Source: Alphaproteobacteria bacterium (lineage in GTDB: Bacteria > Pseudomonadota > Alphaproteobacteria > Caulobacterales > Parvularculaceae). Taken from it: a DNA stretch of 9,524 nucleotides. Where the stretch lies: positions 1 through 9,524 of the forward strand of contig JAUIEG010000064.1 of NCBI GenBank assembly GCA_030428745.1, read 5' to 3'. The translations under genes were made by a program, and so were the position numbers. The notes below the pieces were generated by a model. The model searched no databases and was not told the origin of the DNA. It was given only the letters and a program-made list of their open reading frames with translations. Shown here piece after piece: positions 1 to 6,176 of the stretch. The number at the start of each line of letters is the position of its first letter. The first letter of the stretch is position 1.

Positions 1-779
1 ATCTGGGCGTGCCCGCCGCGACCCGGATTACAACGGCGCTCGCCAGAGACAAGTTCGACAAGGACATCACCGACGAAGAGGTGCGCACCGCGCTGGCAAA
101 CGAGGTCGCCGCAACCCTCGCGCCGCTCGAAAAACCGCTTCTGATCGACGGCGTGAAAAAGCCCCACATCCTTCTCATGGTCGGGGTCAACGGCGCCGGG
201 AAGACGACAACGATCGGCAAGCTCGCGAAAAAATTCGCCGATGACGGGAAATCGGTGATGCTCGCCGCCGGCGACACCTTCCGGGCGGCGGCGATCGAAC
301 AGCTTCAGGTCTGGGGCGAGCGGACAGGCGCGCCCGTCATCGCGCGCAAGGTTGGCGCCGACGCTGCGGGACTTGCGTTCGACGCTGTGAAAGAGGCGCA
401 GGAAAAAGGCGTCGACATTTTGATGATCGACACAGCGGGACGACTTCAAAACCGCAAGGAGCTGATGGATGAGCTCGCCAAGATCGTGCGGGTCGTCAAA
501 AAGCTCGATGAAACGGCCCCCCATGACGTGATTTTGACGCTTGACGCGACGGTCGGCCAGAACGCCCTCAGCCAGGCCAAAACCTTCACGGAAATTGCCG
601 GCGTCACCGGCCTCGTGATGACCAAGCTCGACGGGACGGCCCGCGGCGGCGTTTTGGTCGCCCTTGCGGATCAGTTCAAACTGCCGATTCACTTTATTGG
701 CGTCGGTGAGGGCGTTGAGGATTTGCAAAGCTTTAACGCTGATGCCTTTTCAAAGGCGCTGGCGGGCACCGCCGCATAG
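1..779 (+). CDS. ftsY: Signal recognition particle receptor FtsY, C-terminal part (5' end outside window)
   Basis: FtsY is the membrane-associated SRP receptor GTPase: it docks ribosome-SRP complexes at the inner membrane for co-translational insertion. The reading frame is open to the left edge (first complete codon at base 3), so the GTG at base 9 is not the start, and the acidic A domain and most of the N domain are missing. Counting from the codon at base 9, the visible motifs are the P-loop GVNGAGKTTT (59-68), the insertion-box region GDTFRAAA (88-95), G3 DTAGRLQN (141-148), the ALSQA region (186-190), G4 TKLDGTARGG (205-214) and the closing GVGEGVEDL (231-239) typical of FtsY rather than Ffh; the Ffh methionine-rich M domain is absent. 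It stops with TAG 28 bases before ispZ, with no terminator between, so the two are probably co-transcribed. The family call is near certain. Confidence 0.97.
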   Translation, partial: LGVPAATRITTALARDKFDKDITDEEVRTALANEVAATLAPLEKPLLIDGVKKPHILLMVGVNGAGKTTTIGKLAKKFADDGKSVMLAAGDTFRAAAIEQLQVWGERTGAPVIARKVGADAAGLAFDAVKEAQEKGVDILMIDTAGRLQNRKELMDELAKIVRVVKKLDETAPHDVILTLDATVGQNALSQAKTFTEIAGVTGLVMTKLDGTARGGVLVALADQFKLPIHFIGVGEGVEDLQSFNADAFSKALAGTAA

Positions 780-807
780 CGCCGCAGGTTGAATTCAAGG
801 ATTTCCA

Positions 808-1605
808 ATGACGTCTGAAGTGCAAGTGAAGGGTCAGAAACTGACCGGCGGCGCCAAATTCGCCGTGGAGATGGGCCCGCTGGCCGTTTTTATGATCTCC
901 TATTTTTTCGGCGGCCGTCTGGTTTCCATGGCGGGGTCTCTTGCGGGGCATGAATGGTGCCTTCGCGAAGGCTCGGAAATGTATCTCGCCGTCGCGGCCT
1001 TTATGCCGTCCTTCGCGCTCGCATTCGCCTACAGCGTCTGGAAGGAAAAACGCATCGCCCCCATGCTGCTGGTCAGCGGCGTCATTATCGGCGTCCTCGG
1101 TACGTTGACGCTCGTCCTTCATAACAAGACGTTCTTTTATATGAAGCCGACGATCGTCTATGCGCTTTTCGCCGCGCTGCTTTACGCTGGTCTTCGCACA
1201 GAGCGAAATTTCCTGCGCACGCTCTTTGACGGCGCCCTGCATATGCCCGACGATGCCTGGCGCATCCTGACAATCCGCTATTCGTTGTTCTTTGCGGCGC
1301 TTGCGGTCGCGAATGAGATCGCCTGGCGCTGGCTCACGGCTGGTTGCCCGCCGGAGCCTGCTCTCCCGGCGTCCGCCGCTGGCGGCTGGGCGTGGCTCCT
1401 GACCGAGTGCGGCGTCGAGCAGGTCGCCAAATGCGCAGGCGAAGCCAACTGGGTGAAGATCAAGGTTTTCGGCTTCACGGCGGTCAGTCTCGTCTTCACC
1501 GCTTTCCAGGCGCCCTTTATCGCCAAGCATATGCCTGAAGAAAACGGGCCCGACGAAAAGGGCGCTGGCGAAGACGGACCGAAAGACGACAAGCCTGGCG
1601 CTTAA
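808..1605 (+). CDS. yciB: Inner-membrane septation protein IspZ/YciB with an unusual insert
   Basis: This is a polytopic inner-membrane protein of the IspZ/YciB (septation protein A) family, linked to septation and envelope integrity; its biochemistry is unknown. The 265 residues contain hydrophobic spans at about 23-45, 58-76, 84-104, 114-128, 155-175 and 218-238. Family landmarks are KFAVEMGPL (17-25), the loop motif MKPTI (112-116), NEIAWR (169-174) and WVKIKVFGF (215-223). Between the last two lie about 40 extra residues (174-214) carrying Cys180, Cys201 and Cys209, where I expect only a short connector; from memory, family members are around 180-210 residues. The C-terminal tail (from 243) is hydrophilic and charged. 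The start is supported by AAGGA at 797-801, six bases before the ATG. ftsY followed by ispZ is a familiar alphaproteobacterial order. The stop overlaps the stop of the convergent NUDIX gene. Confidence 0.92.
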   Translation: MTSEVQVKGQKLTGGAKFAVEMGPLAVFMISYFFGGRLVSMAGSLAGHEWCLREGSEMYLAVAAFMPSFALAFAYSVWKEKRIAPMLLVSGVIIGVLGTLTLVLHNKTFFYMKPTIVYALFAALLYAGLRTERNFLRTLFDGALHMPDDAWRILTIRYSLFFAALAVANEIAWRWLTAGCPPEPALPASAAGGWAWLLTECGVEQVAKCAGEANWVKIKVFGFTAVSLVFTAFQAPFIAKHMPEENGPDEKGAGEDGPKDDKPGA

Positions 1606-2135
1606 AGTCCGTCCACAGGATTGGAGAAGGGCGGAAAGTCGCTGCGGTCTTTCGTCTCGCGATAGTGGCGCAAGGCCCAGCCGACCGACGGGAAAGCGAG
1701 GTCCGGCCAGGGAATATCGTCCCAGTCATAAAGGCGGACCTCTTGGCTTTCAGGGCCTGCGCCGATCTCGGCGCTTTTCAGCCGCGCCCGAAACATCAAC
1801 TGAACTTGCGATATCCGGGGGATCGAATAGACCGCGAGCAGGCGTTCGATTTCGATATCGGCCAGGGCTTCCTCCTGCGCCTCGCGGGCGGCGCCCTGTT
1901 CGGCGGTCTCGTTCAGCTCAAGATAGCCGGCCGGCAGCGTCCAGTAGCCGATGCGCGGTTCGATAGCGCGTTTGCACAAAAGAATCTTTTCTCCCCAGGC
2001 GACCACAGAGCCAACGACGATTTTCGGATTCTTATAATCCACAAACCCGCAAGTCGCGCACACATCGCGCTCCATGGAATCGCCGGAGGGAACGGTTCGG
2101 ATGAATTCGGGTTCATGTTGGCCTGTTTTTGGCAT
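1602..2135 (-). CDS. NUDIX hydrolase (ADP-ribose pyrophosphatase-like)
   Basis: NUDIX enzymes cleave nucleoside diphosphates linked to another moiety, using Mg2+; the substrate here cannot be read from sequence. In the 177-residue product the box runs from Gly70: G-x5-E76-x7-R84-E85-A-Q-E88-E89, so all catalytic acidic residues are present, while Leu91 sits where the consensus has glycine. The following LLAVYSIPRISQVQLMFRARL (99-119) is characteristic of one proteobacterial subgroup. Near the N-terminus there is one CxxC (Cys26, Cys29) before GFVDYKNPKIVVG; relatives often have an earlier second Cys pair forming a zinc ribbon, which is missing here. I chose the ATG at 2133-2135 because AGGATAGGG (2139-2147, minus strand) stands three bases before it and the frame resembles the family from about here. 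The frame stays open to an ATG at 2228, but those extra 31 residues look unlike the family. Confidence 0.9.
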   Translation of the reverse strand: MPKTGQHEPEFIRTVPSGDSMERDVCATCGFVDYKNPKIVVGSVVAWGEKILLCKRAIEPRIGYWTLPAGYLELNETAEQGAAREAQEEALADIEIERLLAVYSIPRISQVQLMFRARLKSAEIGAGPESQEVRLYDWDDIPWPDLAFPSVGWALRHYRETKDRSDFPPFSNPVDGL

Positions 2136-2494
2136 CGTCCCTATCCTGATAAAGCATCCTGATGAAGCATACGGATGATCCGCCATAATCGGATATTTTC
2201 CGCATACGACGGTATTGCATTTTCGCATGCGGCGCGCGATATGCTACCCCAAGAAGACAAGCAGTCGAAACCGTCCGCATCGGGCGTAATTTTGAAAAGC
2301 GCGGCGACACGCGCTCGCGGCGCCGCTCTCGGGCGGCGCAGCAAAGACAAGGGTGGAGATCGTGGACAAGAGAACGGCTGTTTCGGAACGCGTTCGCAAT
2401 TTCCGCCATGGATGGAGCGTTGGTGATCTAACATAGCGCAAAACCGCCTCTCCACGTTCTATTCCCCTTCTAGTAGCCCAAAACGGAGAAAAAA
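2136..2494. other. Gene-free divergent region between the NUDIX and MarR genes
   Basis: These 359 bases should hold the promoters of two genes that point away from each other. Visible elements: the 13-bp tandem duplication beside the NUDIX start; a short perfect inverted repeat CGGATGATCCG (2171-2181); a GC-rich inverted repeat GCGCCGC-TCTCGG-GCGGCGC (2320-2339) without a T-tract on either strand; and the ribosome-binding site AACGGAG (2482-2488), six bases before the MarR ATG. The open frames through this region have no recognisable protein motifs and look like GC-driven shadows. I could not identify a convincing -35/-10 pair in either direction. MarR regulators often bind inverted repeats in such divergent regions, but no long MarR-type palindrome stands out. 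Confidence 0.6.
2143..2168. repeat. 13-bp tandem duplication next to the NUDIX start codon
   Basis: Two adjacent 13-base units, ATCCTGATAAAGC (2143-2155) and ATCCTGATGAAGC (2156-2168), differ at one base, and a third copy begins with AT. On the minus strand each unit ends in AGGAT, which forms part of the Shine-Dalgarno-like sequence of the NUDIX gene, so the duplication yields two spaced AGGAT elements before the start codon. This looks like a local replication-slippage duplication; any effect on translation is inference. Confidence 0.8.
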
Positions 2495-3055
2495 ATGGCT
2501 TACTCACTCAAGAACTCGCCAGGCCACCTTCTGCGCCGCGCGCAGCAATACGCCCACGACCTCTACTCCACCGAGGTTGGCGCCAATGGCCCGACGCCGC
2601 GCCAGTATGAGGTGCTTCATGTCGTCGCGCAGAATGCTGGCCTCAGCCAGACCGACCTTGTGCAGCAGACCGGCATCGACCGTTCGACCCTTGCCGACAT
2701 GATTGCGCGGATGATGAAAAAAGGCCTTTTGTCACGCAAACGCACCAAAGAAGACGCGCGCGCCAACGCCGTTTCGATCACACCGGCCGGCAAGCGCATG
2801 CTCACAGCCGCCAATTCAAAAGTCGCCAAGGCCGAAAACGCGGCGCTCGCCGTGCTTCCGAAAACGCAGCAAGCGACATTCATGAAATCGTTGCGCGCCT
2901 ATGCCGAAGCCCTCGACAAGATGGCCGAAGGCGCCGCCACGCCCGCGAAGAAGAAAACCACGCGCAAAAAAGCCGCCAAGAAAAAAGCGCCCGCCAAGCG
3001 CAAGACGACGGCCAAACGCAAGACCACGAAAAAGCGCGGCACGAAGCGCCGTTAA
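2495..3055 (+). CDS. MarR-family transcriptional regulator with histone-H1-like basic tail
   Basis: The 186-residue product has two parts. Residues 1-145 read as a MarR winged-helix regulator: helix 1 HLLRRAQQYAHDLYS (11-25), TPRQYEVLHVVAQNAGLSQTD (34-54), the recognition-helix region GIDRSTLADMIARMMKKGLL (60-79) and a wing SRKRTKEDARANAVSITPAGK (80-100), then a dimerisation helix (about 122-144). Residues 151-186 are a disordered tail in which 21 of 36 residues are Lys or Arg and none is acidic; it contains two exact AKRKTT hexads (167-172, 173-178) and resembles histone H1 or AlgP-type tails. MarR proteins usually end after the dimerisation helix at about 140-150 residues. The start is set by CGGAG at 2484-2488. 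The gene stands alone and ends in a strong terminator. DNA binding is expected; the ligand and targets are unknown. Confidence 0.88.
   Translation: MAYSLKNSPGHLLRRAQQYAHDLYSTEVGANGPTPRQYEVLHVVAQNAGLSQTDLVQQTGIDRSTLADMIARMMKKGLLSRKRTKEDARANAVSITPAGKRMLTAANSKVAKAENAALAVLPKTQQATFMKSLRAYAEALDKMAEGAATPAKKKTTRKKAAKKKAPAKRKTTAKRKTTKKRGTKRR
2993..3028 (+). repeat. 18-bp tandem repeat encoding AKRKTT twice
   Basis: Two 18-base units (2993-3010 and 3011-3028) in the MarR tail each encode Ala-Lys-Arg-Lys-Thr-Thr. They differ mainly at third codon positions, so the protein repeat is exact while the DNA has drifted. This suggests the basic tail grew by unit duplication and is kept for its amino-acid composition. 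Confidence 0.7.
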
Positions 3056-3078
3056 TCTCACGAAATTTTGATGACGTG

Positions 3079-3111
3079 AAAACGCCGCCATTCTGGCGGC
3101 GTTTTTCTTTT
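3079..3111 (+). terminator. Rho-independent terminator after the MarR gene, probably bidirectional
   Basis: A perfect stem with CGCCGCCA (3083-3090) paired to TGGCGGCG (3094-3101) around a TTC loop extends by flanking A:T pairs and is followed by TTTTTCTTTT. It begins 23 bases after the MarR stop. The stop codon of the opposite-strand RNA methyltransferase (3110-3112) lies at the end of the T-tract. On the minus strand the same hairpin is followed by TTTT, so it could also end that transcript. Confidence 0.95.
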
Positions 3112-3457
3112 ACCGTCTTCGCGGCGCCCGCCATTCCGCAGTGGGCGGCGGCCCGCCCGCGCTGACGGGCCGGGGCGCGTATCCGCCCATGGAAATCATC
3201 CGGTCATACATGACCAGCGCCGCGGCGACGGAAAGGTTGACGCAAAAGCGCGTCGGGATTTTCACCAGATGCGTGCAAAGCGCGCTCGCCTCGGGCGAGA
3301 GGCTCCCTTTTTCCGGTCCCAACAGATAGGCCGCGTTCAACGGGTGGCGAAAGCTCGGCAACTCGATGGCGTTAAAGGCGTGTGCGGTCCGCAAGACCGC
3401 GCCCAGATTCATTGCCTTGGAGATGCGTTCCGAACCGACGCCAAAATAGCCGCGCAT
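3110..3457 (-). CDS. TrmH/SpoU-family RNA methyltransferase, internally shortened
   Basis: This is a SPOUT-class (SpoU/TrmH) RNA 2'-O-ribose methyltransferase by motif, using S-adenosylmethionine. The 115 residues keep motif 1 (NLGAVLRTAHAF, 17-28), motif 2 (LGPEKGSLSPE, 46-56) and motif 3 (IPTRFCVNLSVAAALVMYDR, 67-86), and the start MRGYFGVGSERISKAMN is the usual one for this subgroup. However, Phe28 runs directly into NAIELPSFRHP (29-39). In relatives as I remember them, roughly 50-60 residues lie between these points, giving proteins of about 160-180 residues. The joint is in frame and there is no stop or frameshift. The missing block would include the strands and helices between motifs 1 and 2, so folding and activity are doubtful. 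The start is supported by AAGGAA (minus strand, 3466-3471), eight bases before the ATG. It could be a decaying gene or a minimal variant. Confidence 0.85.
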   Translation of the reverse strand: MRGYFGVGSERISKAMNLGAVLRTAHAFNAIELPSFRHPLNAAYLLGPEKGSLSPEASALCTHLVKIPTRFCVNLSVAAALVMYDRMISMGGYAPRPVSAGGPPPTAEWRAPRRR

Positions 3458-3479
3458 GAAGAGTTCCTTGGTTTATTCG

Positions 3480-3508
3480 CGCCTACCGGCTCGGGGTAAT
3501 GGGGTCAA
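3480..3508 (-). promoter_or_regulatory. Weak candidate promoter for the RNA methyltransferase gene
   Basis: On the minus strand, CTTGACC gives a good -35 (TTGACC, 3508-3503). It is followed, after 17 bases, by TAGGCG (3485-3480), which is a poor -10. The start of transcription would fall shortly before the ribosome-binding site, giving a very short leader. It rests mainly on the -35 and the spacing. Confidence 0.25.
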
Positions 3509-3577
3509 GTCGAGGCGTGGGATAGAGAAGGGGCGGGCGCAGACAGCTAAAGTGGACGGCTGAACCCGTTTCGGGGC

Positions 3578-4093
3578 ATGCTGGCCGCTATGAGTGAAGT
3601 CAATAACGACGCGGGCGGCGACGGTCGCATTAAATTTCTGGTGATCGCCTCGGGCGCGCCGGAAGCGCGCCTCGCTGCGTTTTTCGCGGGCCGGCGCGCG
3701 CGCCGCTCCAATGCGCGCGTCGCCCTGCTCGCCATTGTGGAGCCGCCGGAGTTCGGTCACTGGGCCACGGTCGCCGAGACCATGCGCGCCGAGGCCTATG
3801 AAAAGGCGGAAGGGGTCCTCCGCGAATTCGCCGCCGAGGTGAAAGCGCAATCGGGCGAGGATCCTGAAGAGATCGTCCGCGAAGGCGTGATCGTGGAGGA
3901 GCTTCGCAAGCTTATCGAAGAAGATCCGGCTATTTCCATTCTCGTCCTCGGCGCCTCGACAGAAAGCGCCGGACCTGGCCCGCTCGTGTCGGCGCTTGCG
4001 AAAAATCCGGCCTATCTCGGCGCGCGGCGGATCCCGGTGACGGTCGTGCCCGGCGAGATGACGCGCGATGAATTGCGGAGGCTTGCAGGCTGA
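3578..4093 (+). CDS. Universal stress protein (UspA family)
   Basis: This is a single-domain cytoplasmic universal stress protein of 171 residues, a family with an alpha/beta ATP-binding fold involved in stress survival. Landmarks are the first strand IKFLVIASGAPEARLA (18-33), the second strand VALLAIVEPPEFGHW (48-62), TMRAEAYEKAEGVLREFA (68-85), the REGVIVEELRKLIEEDP stretch (101-117), the phosphate-loop region LVLGASTESAGPGPLV (122-137) and the final strand IPVTVVPGEMT (152-162). In relatives I know, the first strand ends in Asp-Asp-Ser-Pro-Glu; here it reads Ala-Ser-Gly-Ala-Pro-Glu, so the usual nucleotide-contacting aspartate is missing. The start is uncertain: ATG at 3578 or at 3590, where MSEVNND would begin; neither has a well-spaced ribosome-binding site. 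The stop overlaps the next start (TGATG), so it is coupled to the aminotransferase. Confidence 0.88.
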   Translation: MLAAMSEVNNDAGGDGRIKFLVIASGAPEARLAAFFAGRRARRSNARVALLAIVEPPEFGHWATVAETMRAEAYEKAEGVLREFAAEVKAQSGEDPEEIVREGVIVEELRKLIEEDPAISILVLGASTESAGPGPLVSALAKNPAYLGARRIPVTVVPGEMTRDELRRLAG

Positions 4094-5202
4094 TGGACGC
4101 TGATAAGTTTCACCTGCCGGGAAAGCACTATTTCCTCTCCCATTCCGTCGGCGCGCAGCCAAAGGCGTGGGAGGGCGAGGTCATGGCCGGTTACACCGCG
4201 CCCTGGCGAACCGAAGGATTTGATGTCTGGGACCCGTGGTTCGGCGCCCTTGAACGCTTTAAGGCGGGGCTGGCGCCAATCATCGGCGCTGCGCCAGAGG
4301 ACATTTGTCCGCAGACAAATGTTTCCGGCGGCGTTTCGAAAATTCTGTTCTCCCTGCCCGAGCGCAAGGGCCGCACCAAAATCGTCCTGACTGAAGACGC
4401 TTTTCCGACAGTGGGTTTCGCCTTGGATCAGGGGCGCCGGCATGGCTATGAGCTAGAGTTTCTTCCCGGCGGCGATCGTCTTGCGGACCCGGATGCGTGG
4501 GCCCGCGCCTTCGCCGATGACGTGCAGATGGTTGTGCCCTTACAGGTTTATTCGAATTCGTCTGTGCTGGCGCCGATCGAAGAGATTGCAAAACGGGCCC
4601 GCGCGGCGGGCGTTTTCTCGCTGGTGGATGCGGCGCAGGCGGCGGGCGCCGTTCCCTTAAAGCTCGATGACTGGCGGCCTGACTTTGCGGTCGGCACGTC
4701 GCTTAAATATCTGTGCGGCGGCGCAGGCGCGGCGTGGCTCTGGGTCAATCCGGAGACGGCGCCGGATTGCAAGCCGCTTGATGTGGGCTGGTTCTCTCAC
4801 GCCGACCCGTTCGAGTTCGATATTCATCATTTCGACTATGCGCCGGGCGCGGGGCGGTTCACGGGCGGCACGCCGTCGGTTGCGCCTTTCGCCGGGGCGG
4901 CTGCGGCGCACGACATCATCAACGCCCATGGGGTCGAGGCGATCTACGCGCACAATCAGCGTCTTTTGTCGCGGCTTTTCGATGCGCTGCCGCGCGATGC
5001 GTTTATGTCTTCGACAATGCAGGGCGCTCGCGGCTCCGCTGCGCTTATGAAAGTGCGCGATTATGACGCCGCCGCCGCGGCGCTTTCTAAGGCCGGCGTC
5101 TGTCATGACACCCGCCTCGGCGCGGTCAGGATTTCAGTTCATCTTTATAATGACGAAAACGATATCGACGCTCTGGTCGCGGCGATAGAGCCTTATCTAT
5201 AG
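4093..5202 (+). CDS. Class V PLP-dependent aminotransferase, kynureninase-like
   Basis: This is a pyridoxal-phosphate enzyme of the class V fold (369 residues). The N-terminal YFLSHSVGAQPKA (13-25) matches the substrate-end motif of the kynureninase branch. NVSGG (76-80) is the phosphate-binding turn, Asp179 in VDAAQAAGAVP (178-188) should pair with the pyridine nitrogen, and Lys205 in TSLKYLCGGAGAAWLWVNP (202-220) is the expected Schiff-base lysine. Arg346 with HLYND (350-354) resembles the carboxylate-binding end of kynureninases. All catalytic positions look intact. Kynureninase hydrolyses kynurenine to anthranilate; however, no other kynurenine-pathway gene is nearby, and isopenicillin-N-epimerase-like or lyase activities share these motifs, so the reaction is left open. 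Its ATG overlaps the Usp stop (TGATG), so the two are translated from one message. Its stop lies in the palindrome shared with xthA. Confidence 0.87.
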   Translation: MDADKFHLPGKHYFLSHSVGAQPKAWEGEVMAGYTAPWRTEGFDVWDPWFGALERFKAGLAPIIGAAPEDICPQTNVSGGVSKILFSLPERKGRTKIVLTEDAFPTVGFALDQGRRHGYELEFLPGGDRLADPDAWARAFADDVQMVVPLQVYSNSSVLAPIEEIAKRARAAGVFSLVDAAQAAGAVPLKLDDWRPDFAVGTSLKYLCGGAGAAWLWVNPETAPDCKPLDVGWFSHADPFEFDIHHFDYAPGAGRFTGGTPSVAPFAGAAAAHDIINAHGVEAIYAHNQRLLSRLFDALPRDAFMSSTMQGARGSAALMKVRDYDAAAAALSKAGVCHDTRLGAVRISVHLYNDENDIDALVAAIEPYL

Positions 5203-6000
5203 ATCGAACTTCAATGACACAGGTGCGTGGTCTGACGGTTTTTCCCAGCTGCGGGCGTCGTCATGAATGCGATAGCCGTCGCGCCCAAGCGCCAGCGCCG
5301 GTTTTTTCAGGGCCGGGCTCACCCAGATATGGTCCAGACGTCGGCCGCGGTTCGACGCGCGCCAGTCTTTGGCGCGATAAGACCACCATGTGTAAAGCTT
5401 TTCCGGCTCCGGGATAAGCTCGCGCGCCACGTCGATCCAACCATGGGACGCGATCACGGCGTTCAGTTTTTCAACTTCGATGGGCGTATGGGAGACGACT
5501 TTCAAAAGCTGTTTGTGAGACCAGACATCGTTTTCCGTCGGCGCCACATTGAGATCTCCTACGAGCACCGCTTTTGAGCGGGGGCCAAGTTCAGAAAACC
5601 AGTCGCGCATCTCGTCAAGGAAATCGAGCTTGTGCGCGAATTTGTCATTTTTCTTCGGGTCCGGTTCGTCGCCGCCCGCCGGCACATAGAAATTGTGAAT
5701 GCGGATGCCGCCTGCGACGCTCGCGGCGATATGGCGGCAATCGCCCTTGTCGCAAAATCCGCGGACCTCGATATTTTTCAGCGGCAGACGCGAAACAATG
5801 GCGACGCCGTGATAACCGGCCTGTCCAGACACGGCCTGATGCTCATAGCCGGCGGCGGCGAGCGCCTTGCCGGGAAAATTGTCATTGAGGCATTTGATTT
5901 CCTGAAGACACAAGACATCGGGCGCTTCCTCTTTCAGGAAGCGAGTGACGTGATCGATCCGTAGACGGACGGAGTTGATGTTCCAGGTGGTGATTTTCAT
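5197..6000 (-). CDS. xthA: Exodeoxyribonuclease III (AP endonuclease, XthA)
   Basis: This is a Mg2+-dependent AP endonuclease and 3'-5' exonuclease of the EEP fold that nicks abasic sites in base-excision repair. The 267-residue length matches the family (E. coli XthA has 268). Catalytic residues are all visible: Asn7 in TWNINS, Glu34 in LQEIK (32-36), Tyr105 in NFYVPAGG, Asp149 and Asn151 in GDLNVAP, Asp223-His224 in LDHIWVS, and Asp257-His258 in PSDHAPV. TWWSYR (204-209) is also typical. The ATG is the natural family start (MKITTWNINS), although only a weak purine-rich ribosome-binding site precedes it. It converges on the aminotransferase with a 6-base stop overlap. It diverges from tauE across 176 bases, where the GC-rich inverted repeat 6105-6124 has no T-tract. 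In many alphaproteobacteria xthA sits near lolA, as here. Confidence 0.97.
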   Translation of the reverse strand: MKITTWNINSVRLRIDHVTRFLKEEAPDVLCLQEIKCLNDNFPGKALAAAGYEHQAVSGQAGYHGVAIVSRLPLKNIEVRGFCDKGDCRHIAASVAGGIRIHNFYVPAGGDEPDPKKNDKFAHKLDFLDEMRDWFSELGPRSKAVLVGDLNVAPTENDVWSHKQLLKVVSHTPIEVEKLNAVIASHGWIDVARELIPEPEKLYTWWSYRAKDWRASNRGRRLDHIWVSPALKKPALALGRDGYRIHDDARSWEKPSDHAPVSLKFDL

Positions 6001-6176
6001 GGGGCGGGCAGACTCTCAGCGGGTAGGGTCAGGACTTCGGATAGGGGCGAGGCCGGGGAGCGTCAAGACGGGATATGGCCGCCCCCCGGCGGTCCGGACA
6101 CCGCCCGCTGGACGCGGCCAGCGGACGCCGCCAGACGATTGCCGGATCGGGCGGCGCGGCGTAGGAGCGGCGGTCG

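Noticed and set aside
9..11. GTG at base 9 as the ftsY start
   Set aside because: The frame is open to the window edge and the residues before it (Leu-Gly) continue the family sequence; the N-terminal domain is simply outside the window.
733..1592. Long minus-strand frames opposite ispZ
   Set aside because: They are antisense shadows of ispZ, lack domain motifs and are rich in Arg and Gly.
2320..2339. GC-rich hairpin as a possible terminator
   Set aside because: The 7-bp stem has no T-tract on either strand and sits between divergent genes, where no transcript should end.
2113..2455. Several open frames on both strands across the NUDIX-MarR intergenic region
   Set aside because: They overlap one another in different frames, have no recognisable motifs or well-placed ribosome-binding sites, and are rich in Arg, Ala, Ser and Cys as expected of GC-rich shadow frames.
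6105..6124. Inverted repeat CCGCTGG-ACGCGG-CCAGCGG between xthA and tauE
   Set aside because: There is no T-tract and it lies between divergent starts; such pairings are common in sequence this GC-rich. It could be an operator, but nothing else supports that.
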